From assembly GCF_014230305.1 (NCBI RefSeq), contig NZ_JACLAU010000006.1:108083-172082 (forward strand): DNA of 64,000 nucleotides. The letters run 5' to 3'. The translations under genes were made by a program, and so were the position numbers. Below are positions 50,388 through 59,822 of this stretch, piece by piece. Every line of letters starts with the position of its first letter. Position 1 is the stretch's first letter. The notes beneath the pieces are model-generated. The model was given only the letters and a program-made list of their open reading frames with translations, did not search any database and was not told the origin of the DNA. Source of the DNA: Novosphingobium aerophilum (GTDB lineage: Bacteria; Pseudomonadota; Alphaproteobacteria; Sphingomonadales; Sphingomonadaceae).

Positions 50388-51851
50388 TCAGCGTCCGATC
50401 AGCCCCAGCGCATGGCGGATGAAGGCATCGCGGTCGCGCACCCATTCGGTGCCCGGTGGCAGCACCGGATCGGCATAGGTCCATCCCTCGGGCGAATAGG
50501 CTCGGGTGAAGCGGCCGCGCGTGTTGAAGGCCAGCGAGACCATGCGCTGCTGGGCGCGGGTCGACTGCTCCTGCCCCTCGATCACGTTCGATCCGTCGCG
50601 CCGCACGGTGAAGCCCTGCGGACGCAGCGCGAAGATGAAGGGTTCGGTGCGGTAACTCTCCACAGTCGTGTTCTGGAAGACGGAGAGATAGACCTTGTCC
50701 AGCGCGGAGAGCGGGGCTGCCGGCATGCGCCAGTCGGGCGTCACCAGCACCGGCCAGGGATAGTTTCGCGGATCGCCATAGAGGATCTCGGCGCGCAGAT
50801 CGACCAGGCTGTCCCGCACGGCCTGGGCCGGCGCCACGCGCAGCAGCCTGAGGTTGTTCGACCAGGTGAAGCCGAACGAGGAGGCGTCGATCAGCGGCAT
50901 GGCCGAGGGGGTCGATGCGGCCGGCACGTTCGAGACTGTCAGGTTCTCGTAGACGCGCAGGTAGGCCTTGTCCTTCAACTGGTGCCCGCTGGCCTGGTCC
51001 TGCCAGGCCTTCTGGCCATGCCACACCGAATTGCGCAGGTGCGAGACCAGGATGCCGTTGAGGTAGGTGGTGTGCTCCTGATCGGTGTTGGTCCCGACGT
51101 TGCCCGCCAAATCGCTGTCCTCGACATAGAGCATGGTCTGCCCGCTCGGCAGGAACAGGGCGTTCTTGCCGCCGTAAATGCGCGAGCGGCGGATCACCAC
51201 GGTGAACAGGCCTGGCCCCGACCCGCCATAGGCTTCGGGGTAGAGCGCGCCCTTGGGCTGGATCGCGCCAGGAAAGTCGAGCTCGACGTCGCGCAGTTCG
51301 AAGTGGACCCGCTGCGGCCCGAAATCGAGCAGCCGCGGGCCGAGCGTGGCCCATTGATCGTCGGTGCGGAAGGTCACCCGGCGGCCGGGGATGGACGAGC
51401 GCACGATGTACTGCGTGCCGTCCAGGGACCCGACGATTTGCGGCTGCCACGGCGAGAACGGGTAGACGCAAGGTCGACCGGTGCCGTCCAGGGCCTCATA
51501 CACGAATTCGAACCCGCCTTCGACCCGACCGCCCAGCGAATCCGCCCCGCGTCCGGCATAGACTTCGCGTCCGGCCGCGCGCGAAGCATCGCATTTGACC
51601 ATCAGCCGCACTGCGGGCCGGCGCAGTCCGCGCATGGGCATGTAGAACGGGTAAAGCGTGTCCGCTTCGGCCGGATCGGTGAGGGCCGCGGCAAAGGGCA
51701 GGACGGTGGGCGGTGCCGAGGGCTGGGCCGGGGGCTGTCCGGCAGCCCGCCGCTGGCCCGGGTCCGCCGCCCCGGATGGCCCGGGCTGAAGCGCCACGCA
51801 GCTCAGCGCCAGGACCATGGTGGCGATCAGCGGTTTGGGACGAAGGGACAA
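50388..51851 (-). CDS. Exported right-handed beta-helix protein of unknown function
   Basis: 487 residues if translation starts at TTG 51851, which has GGAG eight bases upstream and a signal peptide with a basic start (LRPKPLIATMVLALSCVALQPGPSGAA). ATG 51818 and a TTG at 51941 are alternatives. Mature protein: VYPFSPWQPQIVGSLDGTQYIVRSSIPGRRVTFRTDDQ, then repeats of strand-turn units (FTVVIRRSRIYGGKNALFLPSGQTMLYVEDSDLAGNVG; HTTYLNGILVSHLRNSVWHGQ; LRVYENLTVSNV), as in parallel beta-helix proteins such as pectate-lyase-like folds. Possible polysaccharide-binding or degrading protein; no catalytic motif recognised. Confidence 0.75.
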   Translation of the reverse strand: MSLRPKPLIATMVLALSCVALQPGPSGAADPGQRRAAGQPPAQPSAPPTVLPFAAALTDPAEADTLYPFYMPMRGLRRPAVRLMVKCDASRAAGREVYAGRGADSLGGRVEGGFEFVYEALDGTGRPCVYPFSPWQPQIVGSLDGTQYIVRSSIPGRRVTFRTDDQWATLGPRLLDFGPQRVHFELRDVELDFPGAIQPKGALYPEAYGGSGPGLFTVVIRRSRIYGGKNALFLPSGQTMLYVEDSDLAGNVGTNTDQEHTTYLNGILVSHLRNSVWHGQKAWQDQASGHQLKDKAYLRVYENLTVSNVPAASTPSAMPLIDASSFGFTWSNNLRLLRVAPAQAVRDSLVDLRAEILYGDPRNYPWPVLVTPDWRMPAAPLSALDKVYLSVFQNTTVESYRTEPFIFALRPQGFTVRRDGSNVIEGQEQSTRAQQRMVSLAFNTRGRFTRAYSPEGWTYADPVLPPGTEWVRDRDAFIRHALGLIGR

Positions 51852-51950
51852 GCCGGCGGCTCCACGGTTCGCACGCCCCGGATCAGGCGCCAGGCGGGGT
51901 TTACGTCCTTCGCCTGTCGGATTGGTAAACGATCGATCCAACCCGGGCGA

Positions 51951-53864
51951 TCAGAAGCTGCTCCAGTCGTCGTCCGGTGCGGCGACGGCAAGATTGCCGG
52001 CGACCGCGAGCGGCGGCGCTGCGGGGATGGCCGGGGCGCGCACGACCTGGGCCGGGGCAGGGACTGGGGCCGGGGCAGTCTGACGAGCCGGGCCCGCCGC
52101 CGGGGCGCTGGCCACGGCCGTATCGCGGCGCTTGGACTGGGCGCCAATCCCCGCACGGCGCGCCGCATCGCGGGTCTTGAAGGCCGACACCAGCTCCATC
52201 ATGCAGTCGGCTTCGGTGTTGAGGGCCCGGGTTGCGGCGGTCGACTGTTCGACCATGGCTGCATTCTGCTGGGTCATGCGATCCATCTCGAGCACGGCCC
52301 CGTTGATGTGCTGCAGGCTTTGCGCCTGCTGTTCGGCCGAGCTGGCGATTTCGGCCACCAGCGCATTGATCTCGCCGATGCGGCCCACGATCTCGCGCAG
52401 GCGCGTGCCGGTCTCTCCCACCAGCGCCACCCCGCTTTCGACCTGGGCCGAGCTGTTGGAGATCAGCTCGCGGATGTCGCGGGCGGCATCGGCGGAACGC
52501 TGGGCCAGGGCGCGGACCTCGTTGGCGACGACGGCGAAGCCCTTGCCGGCTTCCCCGGCGCGCGCCGCCTCGACCCCGGCATTGAGCGCCAGCAGGTTGG
52601 TCTGGAAGGCGATCCCGTCGATCACCGTGATGATCTGCGAGATCTGTTGCGAGGATTCCTCGATCTGCGCCATCGCGGCGACGGCGCTTTCGACCACGCG
52701 GCCGCCTTCCGAAGCCTGGCCGTGGGCGGCGGCGATCGAAAGCTGAACCGAATTGGCCCCGGCTGCGGTCGCGGCGACCGATCCGGTCACCTGGTTCATC
52801 GCCGCGGCGGTCTCCTCCAGGTTCGCGGCCTGCTGTTCGTTGCGCTGGGCCAGGTCGTCCGATGCGGCGCGGATCTCGTTGATCGAGGTGATCACTCCGC
52901 GGGCGCTGACGCGGACCGTTCCGATCGCCTCGCGCAGGGCCTCCTGCGCACGATTGAAGTTGATCCGCAACGGATCGTAGGCAGTGGGGAACTGGTTATC
53001 GATGCGATACTCCAGGTCCTTGTCCGCCAGGTGATCGAGCGCCTGCGACAGCGCGCGGACCACCTCGCGCTGCTGCTCTTCGGCCTGGGCCCGGGCGATG
53101 GCGCCCTCGCGGAAGGTTTCCATGGCCCGTGCCACGGTGCCGATCTCGTCCTGGCGGTCCTGACCCGAAACGGGCCGGGCATAGTCTCCCGCGGCCATGG
53201 CGTTGATCGCCTCGGCCGTGTCGGCCAGCGGCGCGACGATGCGGGTGCGGATCAGGCGGCCCGCCAGCCAGACCATCGCCATGATCGCCGCGGCCAGCAG
53301 GGCCACCACTGTCATCGCCAGGATGGTCGTGCGCTGGCCCTTGGCCACCAGATCGGCGCGGTACCGGCCCGAGGCAGTAACCAGTTGGTCGATCGAATCG
53401 TGCTGGGCCCAGAAGCGCGGCCCCAGCTCGGTGTTGCGGATGTTTGCGGCCTGGGCCAGGTCGCCAGCCTTCACCGCCGGGATGAAGCGGTTGTCCATCG
53501 TCTCCCAGAAGGCGTCGGCCTTGGCCAGCGACTGTTCCAGCTCGGCGCGCAGCTCTTCGGGGATCGGCGCGGTCTTCCAGTACTCGTGACGCTTGCGATA
53601 TTCGGCGCGGTTGCCGTCGATCTGTTCCAGCGCCTTCGTCGTGGTCTCCGGATTGGTGGTGATCAGCGTGGCGTGCAGATAGGGTTCGACGACGAAGGCC
53701 GGCGGCGGCAGGATATCGGCGAGCAACTCGTCCTGCAGCGCGGTCGCCCGCGAGATCGGGCCGCCGAAGCGGATCTGCGAGACGGCCACGCCGCCGATCG
53801 CCACGGCCAGCAGCAGCAACGCAATCAGCGCGCGAACACCGTTCCGAGCCTGAGTCTGGATCAT
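51951..53864 (-). CDS. Methyl-accepting chemotaxis protein
   Basis: 637 residues from ATG 53864; a Met 13 codons upstream (53903, with AAGG at a good distance) is an alternative. TM1 (ALIALLLLAVAIGGVAVS), a periplasmic helical sensor, TM2 (TTILAMTVVALLAAAIMAMVWLAG), HAMP (IRTRIVAPLADTAEAINAMAAGDYARPV), then the signalling domain with the hairpin tip VIDGIAFQTNLLALNAGVEAARAGEAGKGFAVVANEVRALAQRSADAARDI. A proline/alanine-rich linker ends in DDWSSF, a CheR/CheB tether-like tail. Controls flagellar chemotaxis via CheA. No che genes nearby. Confidence 0.93.
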   Translation of the reverse strand: MIQTQARNGVRALIALLLLAVAIGGVAVSQIRFGGPISRATALQDELLADILPPPAFVVEPYLHATLITTNPETTTKALEQIDGNRAEYRKRHEYWKTAPIPEELRAELEQSLAKADAFWETMDNRFIPAVKAGDLAQAANIRNTELGPRFWAQHDSIDQLVTASGRYRADLVAKGQRTTILAMTVVALLAAAIMAMVWLAGRLIRTRIVAPLADTAEAINAMAAGDYARPVSGQDRQDEIGTVARAMETFREGAIARAQAEEQQREVVRALSQALDHLADKDLEYRIDNQFPTAYDPLRINFNRAQEALREAIGTVRVSARGVITSINEIRAASDDLAQRNEQQAANLEETAAAMNQVTGSVAATAAGANSVQLSIAAAHGQASEGGRVVESAVAAMAQIEESSQQISQIITVIDGIAFQTNLLALNAGVEAARAGEAGKGFAVVANEVRALAQRSADAARDIRELISNSSAQVESGVALVGETGTRLREIVGRIGEINALVAEIASSAEQQAQSLQHINGAVLEMDRMTQQNAAMVEQSTAATRALNTEADCMMELVSAFKTRDAARRAGIGAQSKRRDTAVASAPAAGPARQTAPAPVPAPAQVVRAPAIPAAPPLAVAGNLAVAAPDDDWSSF

Positions 53865-54143
53865 CGCAAGTGGTCCCAAATTCTTCGACTGGAGATGCTG
53901 CATAGAGCCTTGCAACTGAAAATTTCTTTTGGCCGCATGTGTACTTACCGAAACAAGCCGTCTTATGACTTGTGCTGTTGGATCCGCCCACGCCCGTCTC
54001 GAACGGCTGCGGCCAACGGTTCGCCGATAAAGGCTTGCAGACACTGTATTGTGCCAATAACACGCCTTGGTGTCCAACCCCACCCAGCCCTTGTCCGGAA
54101 ACCTCCGGCTGCCATCGACAATCCGGCGCGCGGGCGTGGGGCC

Positions 54144-56234
54144 ATGAGACGCGCGCTCCTGCCGGTGGTGATCGTGGCGCTCGGTCCCATCCCCGCGATG
54201 GCCGCTCCATCCGCCCCGGAACCCACGGCCACCACGGGGTCACAGGCCGGCCAGCCGCCCGCTCCGGCGGGAAGCGGGCAGACCTTCACCCCGGCCGATT
54301 TTCAGCGGTTTGCCCCGCGCAACGCCTTCGACATGCTGGTCCAGGTCCCCGGATTCCAGATCCGCGACAGCGAACAACTGCGGGGCCTGGGGCAGGCGAC
54401 CGGAAACGTCCTGTTCAACGGCCAGCGGCCATCATCGAAGGCGGATTCGCTGGAGACCCAGTTGGCCCGCATTCCCGCCGACACGGTCACGCGGATCGAG
54501 ATTCTGGATGGCGCGACGCTGGGCCTCCCCGGTCTTTCGGGGCAGGTCGCCAATGTCGTCTTCTCCGCCAGGGCCCTGTCCGGCCAGTTCGCCTGGCGTC
54601 CGCAGGTGCGCACCCATTTCACCGATCCCCTGCTGACCCGGGCCAACGTGTCCGTCAGCGGGCGGGCGGGACCGATCGATTATCAGCTCGGGCTTGATAA
54701 CAGCGATGCCGCGCGCAGCGGCGCCGGGGGGCCGACGACCATCTCGGGACCGACCGGGCAGGTGATCGAACGGCGCTTCGACATCTGGAACACGCATTAC
54801 GACCAGCCCAAGCTGACCGGCCGCTTCGTTTTCGACCTGCCGGGCGATGCCATCGCCAACCTGAATCTCCAGTACCAGCAGATCTACGACACGTATGACG
54901 AGGACGGCCTGCGGCGCTTGCCCGGCCAGGCCGATCGCCGCCGCACGGTCCTGACCACGGCGGATCGCTGGACGTACGAAGTGGGCGGAGATGTCGAGTT
55001 CGGCGCCGGCCCCGGCCGGCTCAAGATGATCGGCCTGCGCCGCTCCAGCCGTGAACCCTTCGCCCAGACCGTGATCGTCACCTATGCCGATGGCGCGCCG
55101 CGCACCGGTGACCGCTTCACCCAGCTCGGCCGCACCGGCGAGACCATCGCACGGGGCGAGTACTCATGGAAGATGCTGGGCGGCGATTGGCAACTGTCGG
55201 GCGAGGGTGCGTTCAACCGGCTGACCAGCGCCGCCTCGACCGGCCTGATCGACGCATCGGGCCAGTTCGTCGACACCCCGCTGGCCGGCGGATCGGGCGG
55301 GGTGGCGGAGAACCGCTATGAAGGGCTGCTCAGCTTCGGCCGGCCGCTCAGCCGCCGCTTGTCGTTCCAGTTGATCGCAGGCGCCGAGCGCTCGACCATC
55401 AGCCAGACCTCGCCGGGCGGGCTGAGGCGCACCTTCGTGCGACCCAAGGGTTCGTTCTCGTTGCTGTGGAAGCCATCGGACAGCTTCGATGCCGCCCTGC
55501 GTCTGCGGCGCCGGATCCTGCAGCTCGACTTCTACGATTTCCTGGCCCGGGCCTTCCTCAACGATGACCGGGCCAACGCGAGCAACGCCGAGCTGCGCCC
55601 GCAGCAGGACTGGTCCGTCGAGTTCGAGGCCAACAAGCGGTTGGGGCCGTGGGGTTCGAGCAAGCTGCGGGTGATCTACCGGGACGTCCAGGACTATGTC
55701 GACGTGATCCCCGTGCCGGGAGGCGAGGGGGTGGGCAACCTGCCGAGCTCATGGGCGGGGGCGATCGACTGGACCAGCACGGTCCAGTTCGATCCGGCCG
55801 GGTGGAAGGGGGCCCGCCTGACCTCGCGCGTGGTGCTGCAGGATTCCAGTGTGCGCGATCCCTTCACCGGCGAGCAGCGGGCATGGAGCGGGTTCGTCGA
55901 CCGCGTGATCGAGCTGGGTTTCCGGCAGGACATTCCCAAGTCCGCCTGGGCCTATGGCGGCGACATGGAGTACAACCATGTCCTGCCCAGCTATCGCAGC
56001 AGCCAGGTGGACCGGCTGTACGAAGGTCCGATCTTCGCCTCGGTGTTCGTCGAGAACAAGAACGTGATGGGCCTGACCCTGCGCGGCGAGGTGCGCAACA
56101 TCTGGAACGCCCGTTCGCGTCGCCAGCGCACCTTCTATGAAGGTCTCCGCAACGCCAGCCCGATCGCCTCGATCGAGGACCGTGACCGGATGATCGGCGC
56201 CATCTTCAGCTTCTCGGTCCGCGGCACCTTCTGA
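54144..56234 (+). CDS. TonB-dependent receptor-like outer-membrane protein
   Basis: 696 residues from ATG 54144. Signal peptide (RALLPVVIVALGPIPAMA), a Pro/Ala linker, then a plug-like domain (FAPRNAFDMLVQVPGFQIRDSEQLRGLGQATGNVLFNGQRPSSKADSLETQLARIPADTVTRIEILDG). A long barrel with alternating strands follows, ending in an aromatic residue (SFSVRGTF). Shorter than typical receptors, with no obvious TonB box. Followed after 139 bases by a Tat-exported PLP enzyme, which may work on its ligand. Confidence 0.85.
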   Translation: MRRALLPVVIVALGPIPAMAAPSAPEPTATTGSQAGQPPAPAGSGQTFTPADFQRFAPRNAFDMLVQVPGFQIRDSEQLRGLGQATGNVLFNGQRPSSKADSLETQLARIPADTVTRIEILDGATLGLPGLSGQVANVVFSARALSGQFAWRPQVRTHFTDPLLTRANVSVSGRAGPIDYQLGLDNSDAARSGAGGPTTISGPTGQVIERRFDIWNTHYDQPKLTGRFVFDLPGDAIANLNLQYQQIYDTYDEDGLRRLPGQADRRRTVLTTADRWTYEVGGDVEFGAGPGRLKMIGLRRSSREPFAQTVIVTYADGAPRTGDRFTQLGRTGETIARGEYSWKMLGGDWQLSGEGAFNRLTSAASTGLIDASGQFVDTPLAGGSGGVAENRYEGLLSFGRPLSRRLSFQLIAGAERSTISQTSPGGLRRTFVRPKGSFSLLWKPSDSFDAALRLRRRILQLDFYDFLARAFLNDDRANASNAELRPQQDWSVEFEANKRLGPWGSSKLRVIYRDVQDYVDVIPVPGGEGVGNLPSSWAGAIDWTSTVQFDPAGWKGARLTSRVVLQDSSVRDPFTGEQRAWSGFVDRVIELGFRQDIPKSAWAYGGDMEYNHVLPSYRSSQVDRLYEGPIFASVFVENKNVMGLTLRGEVRNIWNARSRRQRTFYEGLRNASPIASIEDRDRMIGAIFSFSVRGTF

Positions 56235-56373
56235 CTCGGGTGGCTGACCGGGCCGGCTTCCCTTTCGGGACTTGTGCCGCGCACCGTATGATGAACCGCG
56301 AACCCTGTGATACAGTCCCGGCCAGCCGGCCATGCACGGATCGGGATGAGCCTATGATGATCGGGATCTGGTG

Positions 56374-57657
56374 ATGGAGCGGCGTCGGTTTCTGGCCTCC
56401 GCGGTGGGAGTGGCGGGCTTGCCGGCGGTCGAAAGCCGCGCGGCGCAGGCCCGATTCTCGGCCACCGGTCCGCGGGACGAGGCCTATTGGCAGGGCCTGG
56501 CGGCGCAATTCGACCAGCCGCCGGACGTGATCCAGTTGGAGCACGGCAATTGGGGCGCCATGGCCCGCCCGGTGCGGCAAGCCTATGCCCGCATGGTCGA
56601 ACGGGTGAACCGCGACACCAGCCTTTATGCCCGCACCACCATGGGCGCGGACCTCGAGGGGGTCCGGCGCGGTGTGGCGGATCTGCTCGGGGTCGGCCCC
56701 GGGGAGGTGGCGCTGACCCGCAACGCGACCGAGGCGCTCACCACCCTGATCATGGGTTACCGCGGACTGCGGCCCGGCGATGCGGTGCTCTATGCCGATC
56801 ACGATTACGATGCGATGCAGCACTGCATGGCCGCGCTCGGCGCGCTGCGCGGGGTTGAGGTGATCCGCATTGCGCTGCCGCATCCCGCCAGCCACCAGCA
56901 GTTGATCGATGGCTACGCCGCAGCCCTGGCGGCCCATCCGAATGTCCGCCTGCTGCTGCTGACCCATCTTGGCCATCGCAGTGGCCTGGTCCTGCCGGTC
57001 GCCGAGATCGTCCGGCTGGCCCGGGCACGCGGGGCCGAGGTCATCGTCGATGCCGCGCACAGCCTGGGCCAGCTCGATTTCACCGTCCCGCAGATCGAGG
57101 CCGATTTCGTCGGGGTGAACCTGCACAAGTGGATCGGGGCGCCGCTCGGCGTCGGCGCGATGATCGTGCGGGGCGGCCGCCATCGCGAATTCGCCCGCCA
57201 TCCCGCCGCCGACCCGGCCGAGCCGGACGGGATCGATGCCCTGGTCCACACCGGCACGATCGACTTCGCGGCCGTGCTGACCGTCCCCCGGGCCATCGCC
57301 TTCCAGAACGCCATCGGCGCGGAGGCCCGAGCGGCGCGGCTCCGCGCGCTGCGCGATCGCTGGGTCCTCCCTTTGCGCGAACACCGGGGGATCGACATCC
57401 TGACCCCGGACGACCCCAGCCTGCACGGGGCGATCACCGCCTTCCGCATCAAGGGATCACCTGGCCTCGCCGATCATCAGCGGCTGGCGGCACGGCTGCT
57501 CGACGAGTTCCGCATCTTTACGGTCGTCCGGCAAGGCCTGGACCAGGGCGCCTGCATCCGCGTGACGCCCGCGCTCGCCAACAACCTGGCCGACTGCGAC
57601 AGACTGGCCCAGGCGCTGCAAGCCCTGGTCCCGACCCCCGGCCGGTCCGCCCGCTGA
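56374..57657 (+). CDS. Tat-exported class V aminotransferase-fold PLP enzyme
   Basis: 427 residues (ATG 56374; a GTG one codon earlier is possible). Twin-arginine signal MERRRFLASAVGVAGLP. Class V aminotransferase/isopenicillin-N-epimerase-like fold: LEHGNWGAMARPVRQAYARM, TRNATEALTTLIMGY, DAAHSLGQLDF (PLP-contact Asp), NLHKWIGAPLGVG with the Schiff-base lysine, and HTGTIDFAAVLTVPRAIAF. Related to epimerases, cysteine desulphurases and C-S lyases; the reaction is not assignable. Tat export fits a cofactor loaded in the cytosol. Probably linked to the TonB receptor-like gene upstream. Confidence 0.88.
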   Translation: MERRRFLASAVGVAGLPAVESRAAQARFSATGPRDEAYWQGLAAQFDQPPDVIQLEHGNWGAMARPVRQAYARMVERVNRDTSLYARTTMGADLEGVRRGVADLLGVGPGEVALTRNATEALTTLIMGYRGLRPGDAVLYADHDYDAMQHCMAALGALRGVEVIRIALPHPASHQQLIDGYAAALAAHPNVRLLLLTHLGHRSGLVLPVAEIVRLARARGAEVIVDAAHSLGQLDFTVPQIEADFVGVNLHKWIGAPLGVGAMIVRGGRHREFARHPAADPAEPDGIDALVHTGTIDFAAVLTVPRAIAFQNAIGAEARAARLRALRDRWVLPLREHRGIDILTPDDPSLHGAITAFRIKGSPGLADHQRLAARLLDEFRIFTVVRQGLDQGACIRVTPALANNLADCDRLAQALQALVPTPGRSAR

Positions 57658-58253
57658 CCATGGATCACAGTTCGGCCCGACAGCAAGCACCCGGACAGCC
57701 AGGTGCCCTAGGCTGGCGAACGCCTAACCCGCCTTGATGGGAGCAGGGTGCTGATTGAGGAAGAATGGTGCGCTTACGTGACTCGATAAAGCGTTTTAAA
57801 ATATTGAAAAAATATGCATTTATGGCGCTAAAAATATGTGTTGCCCCTAGCGTTGCCCCAAGGAATTTTCGTCCGTTTCCATGAGCAATTTTGAGTCCGT
57901 ACCTGTGACCCACATAGCTGTTCCATGGTGTTCCAACCAACGTCAGAAGGGCTTACCGATGCCTGATCTGCAGCATCCTTAAGGGACCAGGCTAGAGTGG
58001 GATCGCTCTTTTTTTCCATCAGGCCTTAACGGACACAGGGGTTGTAGGGCGGGGCGAGTATCATGCCGCTCCAAACAAGATGAGTGACATCTCACCAGAG
58101 ACAATCGACATCTCCAGAGCGAGCCTCAGTGACCACGTTCACCATGCTGTCGCCTGAACGCTGACTGCCAAATCAGCTCCACGTCACTGCTAACGCCTTG
58201 CTCAAAGTCGATCGATGTTGTTCGCAATCTCCGGCTGGCGCATCGCGGATACC
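57658..58253. other. AT-rich boundary region with orphan arm-site-like repeats
   Basis: No gene recognised. GC content drops sharply around 57780-57840. The motif pair TTGGGGCAA / TAGGGGCAA (minus strand, 57853-57863 and 57841-57851) has the same 12-bp period as the arm-like sites at both ends of the tRNA-Gln island. No integrase lies next to it. It may mark the old end of another integrated element. Confidence 0.5.
57841..57863 (-). repeat. Orphan pair of integrase arm-site-like motifs
   Basis: On the minus strand, CCTTGGGGCAA (57853-57863) and GCTAGGGGCAA (57841-57851) are spaced 12 bp, matching the pairs at 3838-3860 and 19161-19183. Confidence 0.5.
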
Positions 58254-58694
58254 CTAGCCGCAGATCACTGGTTCGGCCAGACGGGCTGGGCGGGCGGTAA
58301 AGCGATAGGACTGGCGTTGGGCTTTGCCAAATTGGGCCTCGAAGGAGCCGGTAAGAGTCCCGCCGGGCTTCCCCCTTATCGTGAAGGACCCGGAGCTGGG
58401 GCTCTCGCAGACCAGGTTAGGAGTCTTGCGGCACAGCTGGATCATGGCCAGGCCAGGGCGCACCCCCATCTCCTGCACATGCGACCAGCGACCTGCGATG
58501 CGTGCCAACGGGGCATTGGCCCTCAGCCAGAATTCCCCCTGCTGCACTGTTGCCGGCAGGATGATGATGAAGGCTGGGCCGTCGTTGGGAGCGCAATCGC
58601 TCTGGTATTCGCCCTGCAGCGAAGGTGTGACCGGACGCGCTGCGATCAGCAGCAAACAGGTCGCCAGGGCTGCGATCCTCATGGTTTTGGACAT
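58254..58694 (-). CDS. Small exported hypothetical protein
   Basis: 146 residues from ATG 58694 with AAAGGGAG upstream. Signal peptide MSKTMRIAALATCLLLIAARP, then SLQGEYQSDCAPNDGPAFIIILPATVQQGEFWLRANAPLARIAGRWSH. The mature part looks beta-rich with conserved-looking tryptophans and cysteines (SDCAP, QLCRKTPNLVCES). Family not recognised. It is in the lower-GC accessory tract that follows the PLP enzyme. Confidence 0.7.
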   Translation of the reverse strand: MSKTMRIAALATCLLLIAARPVTPSLQGEYQSDCAPNDGPAFIIILPATVQQGEFWLRANAPLARIAGRWSHVQEMGVRPGLAMIQLCRKTPNLVCESPSSGSFTIRGKPGGTLTGSFEAQFGKAQRQSYRFTARPARLAEPVICG

Positions 58695-58736
58695 CGGCAC
58701 TCCCTTTGCGTTCCGGTTCACGGGTCATCGTCGGAT

Positions 58737-59108
58737 TTAGCGAATGGCCTGGTCGATTCCGGACTTCATGTCTCGTGCGAACTCGTCCTGCATCTCGAGG
58801 CTATCGCGTGACGCGTTGAGATTAAGCCCGACGTGATGATCGACCCCTAGTGCAGTCAGGCGGTCCTCCAGGCACTTACCCTTGAGGAGCATGGCGACGA
58901 TATCGCCGTCACCGGCACCCTCTGGCAATTCGATCCGGATCTGCACCTTGGCGTGCGCTTCGGCAGAGACAAGCTTGGCACCGGATATCCCGCACGCGGA
59001 CTGTATGTCATCCAGTTGGGTCTGAGTGAGCGGTCCGTCGAGCCTGGCTGGACCGCAACCGGTCAGTGCGGCGGCAAGGGTCAAACCGGATATTGCTTGC
59101 CCAAGCAC
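58737..59108 (-). CDS. Small lipoprotein of unknown function
   Basis: 123 residues from GTG 59108, with AAGGGAAG upstream. Lipobox LTGC (Cys18) after SGLTLAAA. Mature part: LTQTQLDDIQSACGISGAKLVSAEAHAKVQIRIELPEGAGDGDIVAMLLKGKCLEDRLTALGVDHHVG. Two further cysteines may pair. No known family. It precedes the exported gene at 58254 on the same strand, 42 bases apart, so the two may form an operon. Confidence 0.7.
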   Translation of the reverse strand: MLGQAISGLTLAAALTGCGPARLDGPLTQTQLDDIQSACGISGAKLVSAEAHAKVQIRIELPEGAGDGDIVAMLLKGKCLEDRLTALGVDHHVGLNLNASRDSLEMQDEFARDMKSGIDQAIR

Positions 59109-59736
59109 TTAGCTTCCCTTGTCCTGGTGGCTTGCCGCTAGGCATCTCTTGAGCCCCTTCGCTAGGCTAAGGTCAAAACGTTACAAGTGCCTATACAATT
59201 GACAGGACATTTCGAAAACGTTCGGTGATCAGATCTGCGACGAGCCTCCGCGGATGCACTCGTTGGTGACGGCCTCAGCAAGCGGCGAAGTGTTGCTGGC
59301 AATGTGCGATCACGCAACAGGTGCGCCGGCCAACGCCGAACTCACAAAGAGGTCGCCATGCTCGGCCTAGGCTATGCCAAGTTATGGCCGGACCTCAAGC
59401 CTATCGTTATATTTTGTTTGATATAACAGCAATATAGGCGATGTGGTTTTTGCGAAGGCCCGCAGAAAAGCCCGCATTTCAATGTGGCTTAGAGGTTCGA
59501 GTCTTTTCATGGGACTCGAATCTTCAAAAAGTGGCGGATTTCCGGCATTCTCTAACCGTGAACAAAAGCAGAAAATTGTAGCTTGAAAGGACCGAAAGGC
59601 CCACGAAAAATCGTTCATGGAACGTTCCAGCATGTTCCAGTTGTTCTCTAGCGATCCCTTCTGCCTCAGGGTTGAAAGCTGTTTATGACCTCGAAATGGA
59701 GGGATGCAGGCCAGTCAGAATAGCTCACCGCGTTGT

Positions 59737-59790
59737 GGTGCGTGGTGCGTGGTGCGTGGTGCGTGGTGCGTGGTGCGTGGTGCGTGGTGC
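59737..59790. repeat. Heptanucleotide tandem repeat (GGTGCGT)n
   Basis: Seven full copies of GGTGCGT (59737-59785) and a partial copy (59786-59790). A perfect 7-base period of this length is prone to slippage and copy-number change. It lies upstream of the hipBA operators. Confidence 0.95.
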
Positions 59791-59822
59791 AGAGGTGCTC
59801 GAAGCCGTAGCAGCTATGTCGC

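Noticed and set aside
50118..54143. Long plus-strand open frame joining into the TonB receptor-like gene
   Set aside because: It is antisense to the beta-helix and chemotaxis genes, both with clear family signatures; its sequence is the arginine/glycine-rich composition typical of shadow frames in high-GC DNA. The real start is ATG 54144 with a signal peptide.
57665..57940. Minus-strand open frame over the arm-site-like motifs
   Set aside because: It covers repeats and an AT-rich stretch and runs into the PLP gene antisense; it is more likely regulatory or att DNA.
59382..59633. 83-codon minus-strand open frame
   Set aside because: No recognisable ribosome-binding site, family or signal sequence; probably chance in AT-richer DNA.
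59737..59790. CRISPR array
   Set aside because: The period is only seven bases with no spacers; it is a simple tandem repeat.
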